Shown piece by piece: positions 20,235 through 31,811 of a DNA stretch of 64,000 bases. Every line of letters starts with the position of its first letter. Positions within the stretch are counted from its first letter, which is position 1. The stretch spans positions 88,501 to 152,500 of the forward strand of contig JAKZAN010000003.1 in the NCBI GenBank assembly GCA_023053545.1, read 5' to 3'. Position numbers and translations under genes: made by a program. The notes beneath the pieces were generated by a model. That model was not told the DNA's origin. It did not search any database and worked only from the letters and a program-made list of their open reading frames with translations. The stretch comes from Lepidurus packardi. Taxonomy: Eukaryota > Arthropoda > Branchiopoda > Notostraca > Triopsidae.

Positions 20235-20395
20235 TTTGTCTTATTTATTATTTTACTATTATTATTATTTTATATTATTATTATTTATTATATTTTAGTA
20301 TTATATTTTTTATTTATAGTTATATTTTACTATTATTTTATTATTTATTTATTATTTTGTTTGTTTTATTTATTTGTTCGCCTTATTTGTTGTAC
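20235..20395 (+). repeat. (TTA)n-like low-complexity tract
   Basis: Imperfect TTATTATTTATT microsatellite of about 150 bases; its long open frames are low-complexity only. Confidence 0.9.
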
Positions 20396-20590
20396 CAAAA
20401 AGTTCCCCGTAAAATCTAGTTTCCAAAAATGTCCTTTTTGTATTATTTGCAATTTTTGCAATACAAGCGAAAATTTTAAATATTTTTGCGTGATTTTTCA
20501 AAAAATCCGCTAAAAAGGGCTTATACATAATAGGCGTTGAAGCACGTATACAAGCAACATAGGAACCAAGGTGGTGTGCAATATATGTGC
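20387..20590 (+). repeat. satellite-flanking sequence, left copy
   Basis: From TATTTGTTGTACCAAAAAG through GTTGAAGCACGTAT and GGTGGTGTGCAATATA. The same sequence recurs to the right of the 92-bp satellite, split by a SINE (21123-21240 and 21661-21711). Confidence 0.85.
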
Positions 20591-20599
20591 AAGGTGGTG

Positions 20600-21112
20600 G
20601 TGACACTTCAGGTAACCAGGTAATTGCACGTAAGCTTTTAGCTACCCTGACTTCAGCGAACCTATCCGTGATCTCAATGATCTTCAAATAACCTTGAAGT
20701 AACCTTCAGGCAACCTTGCACGTACACCTTTAGCTACCCTGACTTCAGTGAACCTATCCGTGATTTCAATGACCTTCAGTTAACCTTGAAGTAACCTTCA
20801 GGCAACCTTGCACGTACACCTTTAACTGTCCTGACTTCAAATAACCTATCCGTGATCTCAATGACCTTCAAATAACCTTGAAGTAACCTTCAGGCAACCT
20901 TGCACGTACACCTTTAGCTGTCCTGACTTCAAATAACCTATCCGTGATCTCAATGACCGTCAAATAACCTTGAAATAACCTTCAGGCAACCTTGCACGTA
21001 ATCCTTTAGCTACCCTGACTTCACGAACCTATCCGTGATCTCAATGACCTTCAAATAACCTTGAAGTAACCTTCAGGCAACCTTGCACGTACACCTTTAG
21101 CTACCCGGACAC
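20600..21112 (+). repeat. 92-bp satellite, about 5.5 copies
   Basis: TGCACGT recurs at 20625, 20717, 20809, 20901, 20993 and 21084. Each unit contains CTATCCGTGATCTCAATGA and AACCTTGAAGTAACCTTCAG. Divergence is low, a few bases per unit. Confidence 0.93.
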
Positions 21113-21240
21113 TGGAATTCCTTATTTGTTGTGCCAAAAAGTTCCCCGTAAAATTTAGTTTTCAAAAATGTCCTTTTTGTATAATTTGCAATAAAAGTGA
21201 AAATTTTAAATATTTTTCCGTGATTTTTCAAAAAATCCGC

Positions 21241-21655
21241 TAGAAAAGGGGGCGTGGCTTCCGAAATGGGCGAATCCTATTGGTGGATTGGACTAAAAAG
21301 GGGGCGTGGCTCCTTTTCGAGCTGGGAAAGCGTTTTATGGGCTTTTTTTCCATAAGGATCCCTGCACGATCAAGGGGGTCCCCTTGAAAAATCGTCAAAA
21401 ATTGAGAGCCTCGCCCCTTTACCAACTCCCCTGCTCGGTTTCCTATCCACGATATTCGAGCTCGTAATGCCGAAGCATCACAATTTCGAATATGGGAATA
21501 GGAACCTTGCCGGGAAGGCATTTGGTACAGGGAAACGGAGCCATTTAATATTTCGTTAATTCGACGAAATAAAGTGCCTCGACCGGGAATCGAACCGAGG
21601 ACCTTTGGGTCCCCAGTCATGCGTGTTATCCACGCGGTCATGGGCTTATGTTCAT
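21241..21655 (-). mobile_element. tRNA-derived SINE
   Basis: On the minus strand a tRNA-like head lies at about 21647-21574, with a perfect Pol III B box (GGTTCGATTCC) and an A-box-like TGACCGCGTGG. The remainder does not fold as a functional tRNA: the anticodon and acceptor stems are poor. A body of about 300 bases follows toward 21241, ending in GGAGCCACGCCCCC. Compared with the paralogous sequence near 20510-20545, which lacks this block, the unit looks inserted between GCTAGAAAAGGG and GGGCTTATG. Confidence 0.7.
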
Positions 21656-21711
21656 ATGTTGTTGAAGCACGTATATAACCAACATAGGAACCAAGGTGGT
21701 GTGCAATATAG

Positions 21712-22177
21712 ATTTAATGGAAGTGTACATAAAATATAGGTATACATAAAAGCAACATAGGAACCAAAGTGCATATGGCAATGGGCGAACCGTCAAATTT
21801 ATATAAATCGAACACAATATGGATGCCTCACACTGTATACAGTGATACATGTCACACTGTATCGAGAAATTTGAAAAAATTTTCGAGACGGAATACTAGC
21901 GCAAACGGAGCTCCATGTCAAGCCAACAATAGCCTACACGATCAAGCAGATATTCATTTTCGGACTTTAAGTTCATTTAGCATTAAAACACTTTACCTTT
22001 CGTTATAAACGAAATGGACAAAACTAGTGAATTTAAAACGGCAGATCACAAGAATCTTCGTCTTTCTCTAAAGTGGATGATATTTTGCTTCATATTTGTA
22101 GCTTCATTTTGGCTCCGAGAACTAGAAGAAAAGAGAAAACAACCAGTATTAATGCTACAATTTAGAGTATTCGGCGT
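21712..22177. other. 5' region of a plus-strand LINE, boundaries unclear
   Basis: Non-coding apart from small ORFs; probably 5' untranslated sequence of the non-LTR element whose ORF1 starts near 22178. No start signal identified. Confidence 0.35.
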
Positions 22178-22552
22178 TTGTACCTTTTGTCGACACTCGG
22201 TGAACAAGACACAGAAAGTGTTAAAGTAGTTGTTATAGTCGAATACGTAGCAAACACCATCCGAAACATCCAAGAAAACCAAATGTTATTAATCCAAGAA
22301 GTGGCCAAGCTCACGGATACCATCCAGACACAAAGCACACGGATCCAGAATCTCGAAAAGGAGCGCAGTTCACTACAACACCAAAGAGAAAACACAATTT
22401 CTGATGAAGCTTCATGGACACAAGTCGTCAAACGTGTCCGAAAACCCCCAAGAAAAACCGAAGTCGACGTCCCTACCCCCGCTACTGTAGGAGTCACCAA
22501 CAGCAATGTTAACAAAGCTACCCCAAGGCCCCATCAAGAGTACGAAAATGTA
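22178..22552 (+). pseudogene. non-LTR ORF1, N-terminal part (cut by Tigger insertion)
   Basis: The frame codes for a coiled-coil-like segment (IQENQMLLIQEVAKLTD, TQSTRIQNLEKERSSL) followed by a basic/proline-rich stretch (WTQVVKRVRKPPRKT), the usual start of a LINE ORF1 RNA-binding protein. It stops being LINE-like exactly at GGGGAGAGTGGGGCACG, the terminal sequence of the Tigger element. The C-terminal half, with zinc knuckles, resumes at about 31.8 kb on the same strand. Linking the two halves is inference from order, strand and the clean break. Confidence 0.6.
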
Positions 22553-23052
22553 GGGGAGAGTGGGGCACGTTCGGAATTTGGAGATATCTAGTGACAGTCT
22601 GCAAAAATACACTGTAAAAAATTCACATAGCAACTTCTTTACTAGATGGCTCTTGTGGGTTAAAAGGGATGAATTTAACCCACGCGTTCAGAAGTTATTT
22701 GGCGTTGTCTAATAACAACAAGCGCGAGTAAAAAATTCCCTCTTTGTTTCAAGCTTCGTTTTTGCTCTACCGGTTACCAATTTTTTACAGTAAAAGGCTC
22801 CTCAGCAAGTAAGTATGATAAGGTATAAGTGTACAAAGGGGGGTAATGAAACCTTTCTTTCACTCCAAGCTTTGAATTTTCGAAGTTCAGAATGGTGTTT
22901 GGGGGCACGTCCGGACAGGGCTGTTGGGGCACGTTCCGGACACCAACTGAACTTGCCGTGTCTTTAGAAAATAAAGATTGACGGCTTTGATATTCAGCTG
23001 GATGATATTTTACGTTCTTATTTTGATAGCTTTGTTGTCTCTAGGTCAAGAA

Positions 23053-24033
23053 ATGGTTAGGAATCGCATAAAGAAAAGAAAACATCATGAGCACATCCAG
23101 GAAGCAGTGATGGAAGTGCTCGAAAATAAAGCGCAGATTCGTGAAACAGCGAGAAAATACGGAATTCCTACATCAACTTTAGCCGACAACATCAGACACG
23201 CTAAAACGATGTTAAGTAACAAACAGGGCGAAGTCGAGCAGCCGACAATTGAAGTTGCGACCAGGTGTAAAAGACTGGCTACGCGACGAGTATTTACCGA
23301 GAATCAAGAAACTGAACTTGCCAACTATCTACAAGTCTGCTCGAAAATGAACTACGGTCTTACAAGACCGTAAGACGCGTCAGACAAGAAAATTTGCGTA
23401 TGATTACGCGACAAGTCTTGGCAAGGTATTTCCAAATAACTGGGCAAAAGACAAAATGGCAGGCGTAGCTTGGCTTTATGGGTTCATGAAGCGGAATCCG
23501 AGCTTGAGCCTGCGTAAGCCCGAGAACACAAGCCTCGCCCGCAGCTCCAGCTTTAACAAAACGAATGTTACTCAATTCCAAGATAATCTTCAGGTCGTTT
23601 TGAGAAAATATGAGATAACAGCAGAGCGTATATGGAACTGTGATGAAACTGGAGTAACAACAGTTTTAGACAACCCAAGAGTAATAGCCACCAAAGGGAT
23701 GAAGCAGGTTGCCCAGGCTTCCACAGCAGAAAGAGGAGAATTGGTCACCCTCTGCTGCTTCATTAATGCCACAGGAGGAACAATTCCCCCTGTTTTTATT
23801 TTTCCAAGAGTGCATTTTTTAAGGATCACATGCTTTTCGGAGCACCGACTGGAAGCCTCGATCTTGCCCATCCCAGTGGCTGGATGAACGGTCAATTGTT
23901 TCTTCAAGCTCTGAAGCATTTTAAGAAGCACGTCAACTGTTCCCCAGAAAATCGGGCTCTTTTATTATTAGACAATCATGAGAGCCACTGCTGTCTCGAA
24001 GCTATCCTATATGCTCGAGAAAACGGCATTGTG
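23053..24033 (+). pseudogene. Tigger-like transposase, N-terminal and first DDE part
   Basis: From ATG 23053: a psq-type helix-turn-helix (IRETARKYGIPTSTLADNI), a CENP-B-type second DNA-binding domain (WLYGFMKRNPSLSLRKPE), then the DDE core with WNCDETGV (first D) and LLLLDNHESH (second D). There are two one-base frame changes: between 23373 and 23456, and near 23815-23830 at a T6 run. The ORF is then cut after ENGIV by the BEL/Pao insertion. With these breaks it cannot be translated whole. The other Tigger, at 50.4-52 kb, has the same domain order. Confidence 0.85.
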
Positions 24034-24038
24034 CTCTT
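24034..24038 (+). repeat. target-site duplication CTCTT (left)
   Basis: The 5 bases before the 5' LTR equal those after the 3' LTR (30779-30783). Confidence 0.9.
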
Positions 24039-24328
24039 TGTTCTGGAAAGAACCAAGAAAGGAAGAGTGATAAGAAGACCCATTAGATATAGATGCTAAT
24101 GTAGATTGTTTTACCCTATTTCATATGAATGTTTGAAATTCCCGCGATACGTTCCATATGTTAAAGGCATAAGAAGGCGGAATTCTTAGAACTGGGACGG
24201 ACGTGGTTCGGTCGTTGTCTCTCGTATAAGGGATACTGTTTGTTCTCTCTCAAAATAATTGTGCAAAATATATACGGAAATAAATTGCTATATTCACATT
24301 CGTGATTACAATCCTGTTATCCAGAATA
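24039..24328 (+). repeat. 5' LTR of first BEL/Pao
   Basis: Begins TGTTCTGGAAAG, ends CCAGAATA; 290 bp, equal in length to the 3' LTR. Confidence 0.93.
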
Positions 24329-24345
24329 TGGTCCTCCGGGCCGGA
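24329..24345 (+). promoter_or_regulatory. probable primer-binding site
   Basis: TGGTCCTCCGGGCCGGA directly follows the LTR. It starts with the TGG complementary to a tRNA CCA end; which tRNA is not decided. Confidence 0.6.
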
Positions 24346-24523
24346 TAGTAAGTCAAGTGTTTGAGTAAATTTGCAATTTAAGAAGATTTGGACTTGCAAA
24401 CTGATGGGCAGTGTGCAACTGGAAGTCCGTGTACAATTCTTGCTTGAGCTAAAACAGATCAAAAGAAGAACTTGGCTTGATTTTCTCTAGAGAACTCCGG
24501 AATTCTTTAGAAACATTAAGAAC

Positions 24524-27500
24524 ATGGAGATTCTGAAGACAAAAAGATCGAGTGCAAGGCGTCATGTAACGCTGAAGATTAATGAATTGAAGGCTGAATT
24601 GGCTAAGGAACCAACTTCTATAAGTGCTATTAACCTTTTGTTAAGGCAGCTTCAATCAAAGGGAGATGCTCTCAAAGAAGCAGAAGAAAAAGTTTTTGGC
24701 CTTTTAGAAGATCCAGATGAAATTAGCAAGGAATTTGACGACAAGGAGACGTCTCGTGACAAGATTATTGAAATACGTCACCTGGTGGATGAGAAACTGA
24801 AATCTCAAATAAAGCAGCCTTCACTTGTAAAGGAGATCAGCAACATGGAACTTGACGCCGAATATGGAATTACAACACCTTATGAAGATCTGTCCGAAGT
24901 GGCCTCAACAGTCGGCAGAAGAAATAAGAACCACATCAGAAAGCCCAAGATAGATATGAAAAAATTTGACGGATCGGATATGATGGACTGGACAGAGTTC
25001 TGGGATTCTTTCACTTCAGCTGTTGAAGACGATAAAGATCTCGTAGATTCTGAGAAGCTTTCTTACCTGAAATCCTGTTTAGAAGGAGAAGCCCTAACCA
25101 CAGTAAAAGGCATGAAAACAATTGATGCCAATTACGCAGTGGCAAAAGAACTCCTTATGGATCGCTATGGAAGCGAAGAGATAATCTCAGATCAACACAT
25201 TGCTGAGCTTCTAAAAATGAGATCCGTCCGAGAAGGTAACACAAATGATTTAAGAAAACTATATGAAACTTTGGCTTTTCATATACGTGCGCTTAATAAC
25301 CTGGGCAAGTCATCCGATTCTCTAGTTAACGCAATAGCGCCAAAAGTTTTATCTCTACTTCCCGACGAGATTAACGACACTTGAAACAGAGGCCTTGGAA
25401 AGCGAGGAAATTTCTCATTAGAAACTCTTCTTAAATTCCTAAAAGAAGAAGTAAAAACAAAGGAGAAGACCCAATATTCAAAAAGGATCTTAAGTCAGAC
25501 ACAAGAAAATTTTAAGAGAGGTCCCGATATACATAACTCAAAGAAGACGCCTACAGGAGCCGCATTAACCGCAGCGGCGTCCGGGGAACCCAACAAAGAC
25601 CAAAGAGATGCATGTGGATTTTGCCTCAAAAACTGTAACCCGACCACCTGCCAAGAAGGATTAAACAAGAATCTTGAAGAAAGATTAAGGAAACTGAAGA
25701 AAAATGGAGCTTGTTTTCGTTGCCTTCGCAAAGGACATATGTCAAGAAGTTGTAAAGACAATACTGTATGTTCAATCTGCAATAAACCGCATCATACATT
25801 GTTGCACAAGTCTGCTACAACAGCGACAATGGCAGCGAGCAGCCCAGAAAGCTTCAATGAAGAAGTCTTCTTCAGAACAGCATTGGCAGATTTAGAGTAC
25901 AACAATGGACGTATTCAGCGAGTCCGAATACTCTTCGATAGTGGGTCGAATCGGGCTTGGATAAAAACGGAGTTGACGCAAGGCCTAGAAATCGTGAAGA
26001 TAGAACCCATGAGAGTCCGAGGATTTGGAAAGAAGTCGAATTACTCCAAAAACCGAATAACGTACAAGATCAAGCTCTATAACACCCGTGGAGGCAGAAA
26101 TGAAATTATTGAGTTAAATGCAACGGGTATCAACGAAATCGTCGAAACTATCGAATCAAGTAAATTGTCGACGAAATTTAAAAGTACCCCTTTTAAACAA
26201 GTTGGTTACCCGAATGCACCCGAAGTATATCTCAAGGATCTACAACTGGCAGATAATCGCGATGACGTTCCTGAGTTGGATATCGACATCCTCATTGGAC
26301 TGAAGGGAGAATGGGACATCTTTACGGGAGTTACCTTGAAGTCTGAAGTAATGGATACCCCGAGACATTTAGAATCCAAACTTGGATGGATAGTCTCAGG
26401 AGACAGTTGCGTAACCAGTATGAAGAAGCGTGATCCTACGACACTCTTAGCGATTACTAATCAGAACTTGAATGATGAATTAAAGAAGTTTTGGGAACTA
26501 GAAAATCTCGGGATTCCAAGCAAGGAACAAAGACAAATTCAAGAAGACGAAACATTGGCAGTGGAGTTCTTTGAAAAATCCGTTTCTTACAAGGCCGACC
26601 ACTATGAAGTTGGTCTTCCGATTTTGCAAGAGAATCGGAATCTTAACAACAATCGTGGTATGGCTATTCGCCGTTTGGAGCAACAAGAAAAAAGAATGGC
26701 AAGAGATCCGAAACTAAAGAATGCCTACGATGATGCTGTGGATTCTTATATGAAGAATGGATTTGCAGAAGAAGCTCCGAGTGATGCAGAAAAAGGAACC
26801 GTGCGATATTTACCCCATCATATGGTTGTCAGACCCGACAAGGAGACCACGAAGTTCAGACTTTGCTTTGACGCCTCTGCTAAGCAACCAGGCGAAAGGT
26901 CTCTAAACGATGTTGTCTTACCAGGACCTAACCCGATCCCGAATCTACACGAACTGTTGGTACGATTTCGAAAGCATCAGGTAGTTATTTGCCGAGATGT
27001 AGAAAAGATGTTCCTCAAGGTTGGCATTAAAGAAGAGGATCGAAACTATCTCTCATACGTTTACCGCAAAGATGACAAGATCATGGATTACAGAATGAAA
27101 GTGGCTTGCTTCGGAGTTAATGCATTTCCGTTCATCTGCACTTCGGTAGTAAAACACCATTTGGAAAAATATCAGGAAATTTTCACGACTACGGTGGGAA
27201 AATTAAAAGAAGATTTTTTTGTGGATGATTTACTGACAGGCTGCGATAACGAAGAAGAAGCCAAGCAGTTATACAAACAAGCTTCAGAGATCTTAGGAAC
27301 AGCGAACTTTTTCCTAAGAAAGTGGAAAACGAATTCCTCTCAGCTTCGTCGATTCATCGGAGAAGATACCAAATTCGAAAAATCGACTAATGAGGAAAAT
27401 TTAGAACTAGAATCTTTGAATGATGGAACTAACACCCCGCGTATTCTTGGCGTTGTATGGGATCCTAAAACAGTTCACGCGGTGGCGTTGTATGGGATCC

Positions 27501-28909
27501 TGAAGTTCACGACTTCTTACCTCAATCAAGATGGTAAAGAGAAAGACACAAAGCGTTCAGTTGCTAGCATGGCATTTAAGCTTTTCGATCCTTTGGGACT
27601 TTTATCCCCTGTTACCGTACGAGCTAAGATGCTGATACAGAAGCTTTGGTTATGTGGTATCGATTGGGATGAACCGCTAACTGAAGCGTTGAACGAAGAA
27701 TGGGTGAATTGGCTTTCGGAGCTCCAACTGTTGGAATCGCTTGCAATACCGAGGAAGATTATCCCGTCTCCTAACGGAATACAGGAATTTCAGTTGCACG
27801 TATTCGGAGATGCTAGTGAAGCAGCTTATGGTACGGTGGCGTACCTAAGAACTTCCTACCTTGATGGATCTCACCATGTATCCTTCCTCACTTCGAAGAC
27901 CAGAGTAGCTCCTACGAACAAAGTACAACTACCACGGTTGGAATTGATGGCAGGCTTAATTTCAGCCAGACTGGCTAAGAATCTTCTGGAAGAATTAAGA
28001 CTGGAACCGTTGCAGACGAAAATTGTTTGTTGGACTGACTCCACCGTTACTCTTTGCTGGATCAAAGGACCGCCAAGTAAATGGAAACAATTTGTAGCTA
28101 ACAGAGTTTCGGAGATTCAGAAGCTAACGGATCCTTCTAGTTGGAGGCATTGCCCAGGAAAAGAAAATCCAGCCGACAAGAATTCAAGGGGAATGCGACT
28201 GAGTAAATTGAAAACAGATGAAAATTGGTGGAATGGACCATTATGGCTAAGTAATTATGAAGCATATTGGCCAAAAAAGGAAAATTTTGTAACGTTACAA
28301 GAATTGGAAATAGAAAAGGAAGCTCGATGTCTATCAGCTATCAGTAAAATCGAAGAAAGGACAACCGACGTACACAAATTTAGTTCGTACTCGAAACTAG
28401 TACGTTTCGTCGTAAAGCTTTTTCGCATTAAGGACATCTGGTGTAACAAAACGAAGTACACCGGACCGCTAGAAGCTGAGGAGTTCGAAAACGCAAGAAC
28501 ATTCCTTATTAAACAAGAACAGCTATTATCGTTTCAAGAAGACATTAGGAGATTCAAGGAAGGTAAAGAACCAAAAAGTGATTCCCGGTTGAAAAGTTTC
28601 ACGTCGTTCTTGGATAATAAGGGAATTCTAAGAACTGGAGGAAGAATAGAAGAAGCAGACGTACCGTATGGTACAAAACATACTATCCTACTTCCAAAAA
28701 GTCATTTTTCAACGTTGATTGCACGTTACTATCACATAACGAAATTGCACGCTGGTGTAAATGAAACACTCAGCGCCTTAAGGGAAGAATTCTGGATTCT
28801 TCAAGGGAGACAATTGATCAAAAAGTTAGTAAAGTCTTGCATTATATGCAGACGAAATTTGTCACAACCTTACCAGCATAAATGGCTCCTTTACCCATGG
28901 ACCGTTTGA
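24524..28909 (+). pseudogene. BEL/Pao Gag-Pol (gag to zinc-binding part of integrase)
   Basis: One frame runs from ATG 24524 with a single in-frame TGA at 25382-25384. Domains in order: DUF1759 gag (KFDGSDMMDWTEFWDSF), two cysteine-rich knuckles after the TGA (GACFRCLRKGHMSRSC and CSICNKPHHTLLH), aspartic protease (ILFDSGSNRAW), RT with LCFDASA, ICRDVEKMF and catalytic FFVDDLLTG, RNase H (VFGDASEAAYG, CWTDSTVTLCW), and the HHCC integrase N-terminus (KLHAGVN, SCIICRRN). The TGA lies within gag, before the knuckles, so it is probably a mutation rather than a programmed stop. The frame is lost at about 28879, by one base in an A-run, and ends at TGA 28909. Confidence 0.93.
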
Positions 28910-30057
28910 GAAGAGCTTTTCCGTTTGAAAAGGTTGGTTTGGATTTTGCAGGACCATTATTTGTATCGCAAAATGATGGAAAACAAGAAAAGGGATACAT
29001 ATGCATTTTTACCTGCACAGTTGTTCGAGCCGTCCATCTCGAACTTTGTTCCTCAATGGACACGGAATCATTTTGGATGGCGTTCAAACGTTTCGTAGCC
29101 GTAAGAGAAAGGTGTACAGCTATCTATTCTGATAACGCACGTACATTTAAGAGAGCGAATAAGGAGCTTCAAGAACTTTGGAAAGAACTCCAGAAGCTTC
29201 AAGAGAAAGAAGAGTTCCGAACATACTTGGGTTTGCAGAAAATCCATTGGGAATTTATAGTTGAGCGAGCCCCATGGTGGGGAGGAATGTATGAACGACT
29301 GGTACGGAGTGTGAAAGTCCCTTTGCGCAAAACTCTCGGAAAATCTAGCCTAAATTGGGAACAACTGAACACCACCTTAAAAGAAGTTGAGGCGATGATA
29401 AACTCAAGACCACTCACGTACCTAAGAGACGACCCTAAAGAACCCGAAATTATTACACCAGCACACTTCCTAATAGGTCGCTCTATGGATGGACTGCCGG
29501 AAGAACAAACCCTCACTCACACAGAAATTAACGAAAGTAAGGCAGCAAAGATCTCAAGAATGTTGAAGCACAGACAACAACTGATCGACATATTATGGGT
29601 CAAGTGGACTAAAGAGTATCTTGTGGAACTTAATAACACGAAGAAATGGCGTAAAACTGCTAAAGAAATTAAAATAGGAGACGTAGATCTCGTGTTGGAT
29701 AAGAACAAAATACGACTGTTGTGGAAGACTGGGATTATAAACGCAGTATTCATAGGACGAGATGGAAAGATAAGAGCAGCGGAAGTACGAACGACTTCGG
29801 GAAATCTACGCAGAGCTGTTCAGTGCCTTTGCCCTCTCGAAATGAATGTGGATGACGAAAACCTAGTGCCTGAATTAGACGAAAACGGATCTAATTCGCA
29901 AGAGGAAATTATAGAAGTACAAGAAGATCCGGAAATACTCGCCGATCGAGAAGACACGAGAGAAAGTGAGGATTTTACGATTCCTCACTGTTCGGACGAA
30001 ATGTTAAATCTTACAACCTTTGCATGCAACTTTGACAACTTTACCCTTTCTCCCTAA
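28882..30057 (+). pseudogene. BEL/Pao integrase core and DUF5641, shifted frame
   Basis: Continuation of the polyprotein in the +1 frame. The catalytic triad is visible: D in VGLDFAGPL, D in IYSDNARTF and E in PWWGGMYERLV. Then come INSRPLTYL and the DUF5641 tail (IKIGDVDLVLDKN, RAAEVRTTSG). It ends in an acidic stretch at TAA 30057, 431 bases before the 3' LTR. Nothing within this part is broken. The only lesion is the frame change at the junction, next to AAATGG, where a homopolymer sequencing error is plausible. Confidence 0.92.
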
Positions 30058-30488
30058 ACTCCAGATGTACGGAGCTCGAGAAAGGCGTAACTAACATGTA
30101 ACTAGGCTGAAAACTGACTCCTACGATTGACAGGCCAAAAAAGGGGTACCTTTTGCATGGACCACCGTAGGACGATTTATGACTGACAAAAAACAGACTT
30201 CGCACATGTTTCTAGACGTTTAAAATCTTTAACTGACCAATGACGACGATGAGCGACAAAGACTTCAGCTTAGTATAAATGTAATTTTGTATGAAGAATA
30301 CGAAGAGTTCTTGCTTGACGTTGGAGACGTGTGCATCTTTACTGCTCAGTAAAAAGGCTTGCAACGGAGCAAAGCTCATAGTTCAGCGATTTAAGCCGAG
30401 TTAAAATTCTCTTTATATTACAGAAGGGTAATCTAGGGAACTCGTGCTTAAATCTGGTCCTCCATCTGAACACTCACGGTGGGGAGTG

Positions 30489-30778
30489 TGTTCTGGAAAG
30501 AACCAAGAAAGGAAGAGTGATAAGAAGAACCATTAGATATAGATGCTAATGTAGATTGTTTTACCCTATTTCATATGAACGTTTGAAATTCCCGCGATAC
30601 GTTCCATATGTTAAAGGCAGAAAAAGGCAGAATTCTTAGAACTGGGACGGACGTGGTTCGGTCGTTGTCTCTCGTATAAGGGATACTGTTTGTTCTCTCT
30701 CAAAATAATTGTGCAAAATATATACGGAAATAAATTGCTATATTCACATTCGTGATTACAATCCTGTTATCCAGAATA
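30489..30778 (+). repeat. 3' LTR of first BEL/Pao
   Basis: 290 bp; differs from the 5' LTR at about five positions (for example GACCC/GAACC, GAATG/GAACG, and three in the GCATAAGAAGGCGG region). Confidence 0.93.
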
Positions 30779-30783
30779 CTCTT

Positions 30784-31491
30784 GTCTTTCCCCCCGCATT
30801 GCAGCCACCGTCTGCAGCCATTGGATGTTGCCGTTTACGCGTCCCTAAAAGGTGCGCTCAAACGGGCTTTTAATGATTGCATGACCTCCAATCCACACCA
30901 GAGGATCACTATTGCGCACATCGGCAACCTGGTTGGGATTGCGTACTCATCTGCATTTACTATAAAACATCCGGATTTTCGAAGCCAGGAATCTGGCCTT
31001 TTAACAGAAATGTCTTTAGCGAAGAAGACTTTTTCGCTGCCTCAGTTAGCGATCAGCAATTTGACTCAACGCCTCTCAGTGTCGCTAACATTCAGGCTGT
31101 TGTTCCTCTTGACAAGGATGAAACACTTACCACAAGAAGTCCCAATACCGACGCCAACAGCTTAGTAGCAGTGTCTCATGACGACTTGGTTAGCGACCAT
31201 TCGTTTGAGGTAAGTCTTGCCAGTAGCATCTCAGGAAGACCAATCTCGGTGTCTCCCCATGACATACGTCCATATCCCAAAGCTTTACCTCGCAGGAACA
31301 CTACTCGAGGTGCAAAGCGGAAGAAATCTTCAAAAATTTTAACAGACACTCCCGAGAAGAAAAGGCTAGAAGAGGATGCGGCAGTTAAAAGAGCAAAACT
31401 TGATGCTAGGGCATCAAGACAAGCTAAGAGAAACGTTTCGGTTTTGCTTAGTACTCAGAAGAAAAAGAAAAATGTTGCCAAGGAAGTATAG
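30784..31491 (+). pseudogene. Tigger-like transposase, C-terminal part
   Basis: Resumes immediately after the BEL/Pao target duplication with LSFPPHCSHRLQPLDVAVY, the strand and helix holding the third acidic residue of the DDE core. It continues to a Lys-rich tail (RGAKRKKSSKILTDTPEKKR). One frame change lies near 30960-30985: before it the frame reads SSAFTIKH, after it SGFSKPGIWPFNRNVF. It ends at TAG 31491. Together with 23053-24033 this makes one transposase gene broken by three frame changes and a 6.7-kb insertion. Confidence 0.85.
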
Positions 31492-31811
31492 AAAATGAGC
31501 CGTCAAATGGTAACGCTTCTCGCATGTGACAACGAATCTGATTTGGAGAAGCCACTACCTTAGTGCTGGAATGATTGAAGCTTGTCACCGACTTTTCAAG
31601 TCTTTGCATCCCCTAGTTGCCCAATTAATTAATTTTTTCTCTTGTTCAATGTATCTGGTAACTCAGTGAGTTTAAAAGTTTGATCTCTTGTCGTTTGCTT
31701 CCAAAGATTTTTTACTTAATCTGCTGTTCGCTTAATGTAAGTGCAATCTTTACCAAAGATGTTGCTGAATTCGGGACTCGTGACCCCCAAAAAATTTGAT
31801 TCATTGTTCAA

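Larger units (their letters stand above)
24039..30778 (+). mobile_element. BEL/Pao LTR retrotransposon, full length (6.74 kb)
   Basis: Two 290-bp LTRs with about five differences flank a gag-pol region with BEL/Pao order: DUF1759 gag, zinc knuckles, protease, RT, RNase H, integrase, DUF5641. It is flanked by a 5-bp duplication and inserted in a Tigger transposase ORF. A possible primer-binding site, TGGTCCTCCGGGCCGG, starts right after the 5' LTR, and a purine-rich GGTGGGGAG precedes the 3' LTR. Confidence 0.95.
22553..31790 (+). mobile_element. Tigger/pogo-like DNA transposon, split by BEL/Pao
   Basis: The left terminus is GGGGAGAGTGGGGCACGTTCGGA, following a TA. GGGGCACGT(T/C)CGGA recurs near 22903 and 22926 as subterminal repeats. 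The right terminus is decayed: a partly matching GACTCGTGACCCCC lies near 31775-31790, so the end is approximate. It contains a BEL/Pao element at 24039-30778 flanked by CTCTT. Confidence 0.75.

Noticed and set aside
20580-21112. CRISPR-like array of regularly spaced repeats
   Set aside because: The 92-bp units are contiguous and similar throughout, with no unique spacers; it is a eukaryotic satellite.
21574-21650. A functional tRNA gene on the minus strand
   Set aside because: Only the B box, D stem and T arm are tRNA-like; acceptor and anticodon stems do not pair, and a long body follows. SINE fits better.
25382-25384. Selenocysteine or reassigned TGA in retroelement proteins
   Set aside because: Maverick genes in this window end naturally at TGA, and no recoding structure is evident; mutation or error is simpler.
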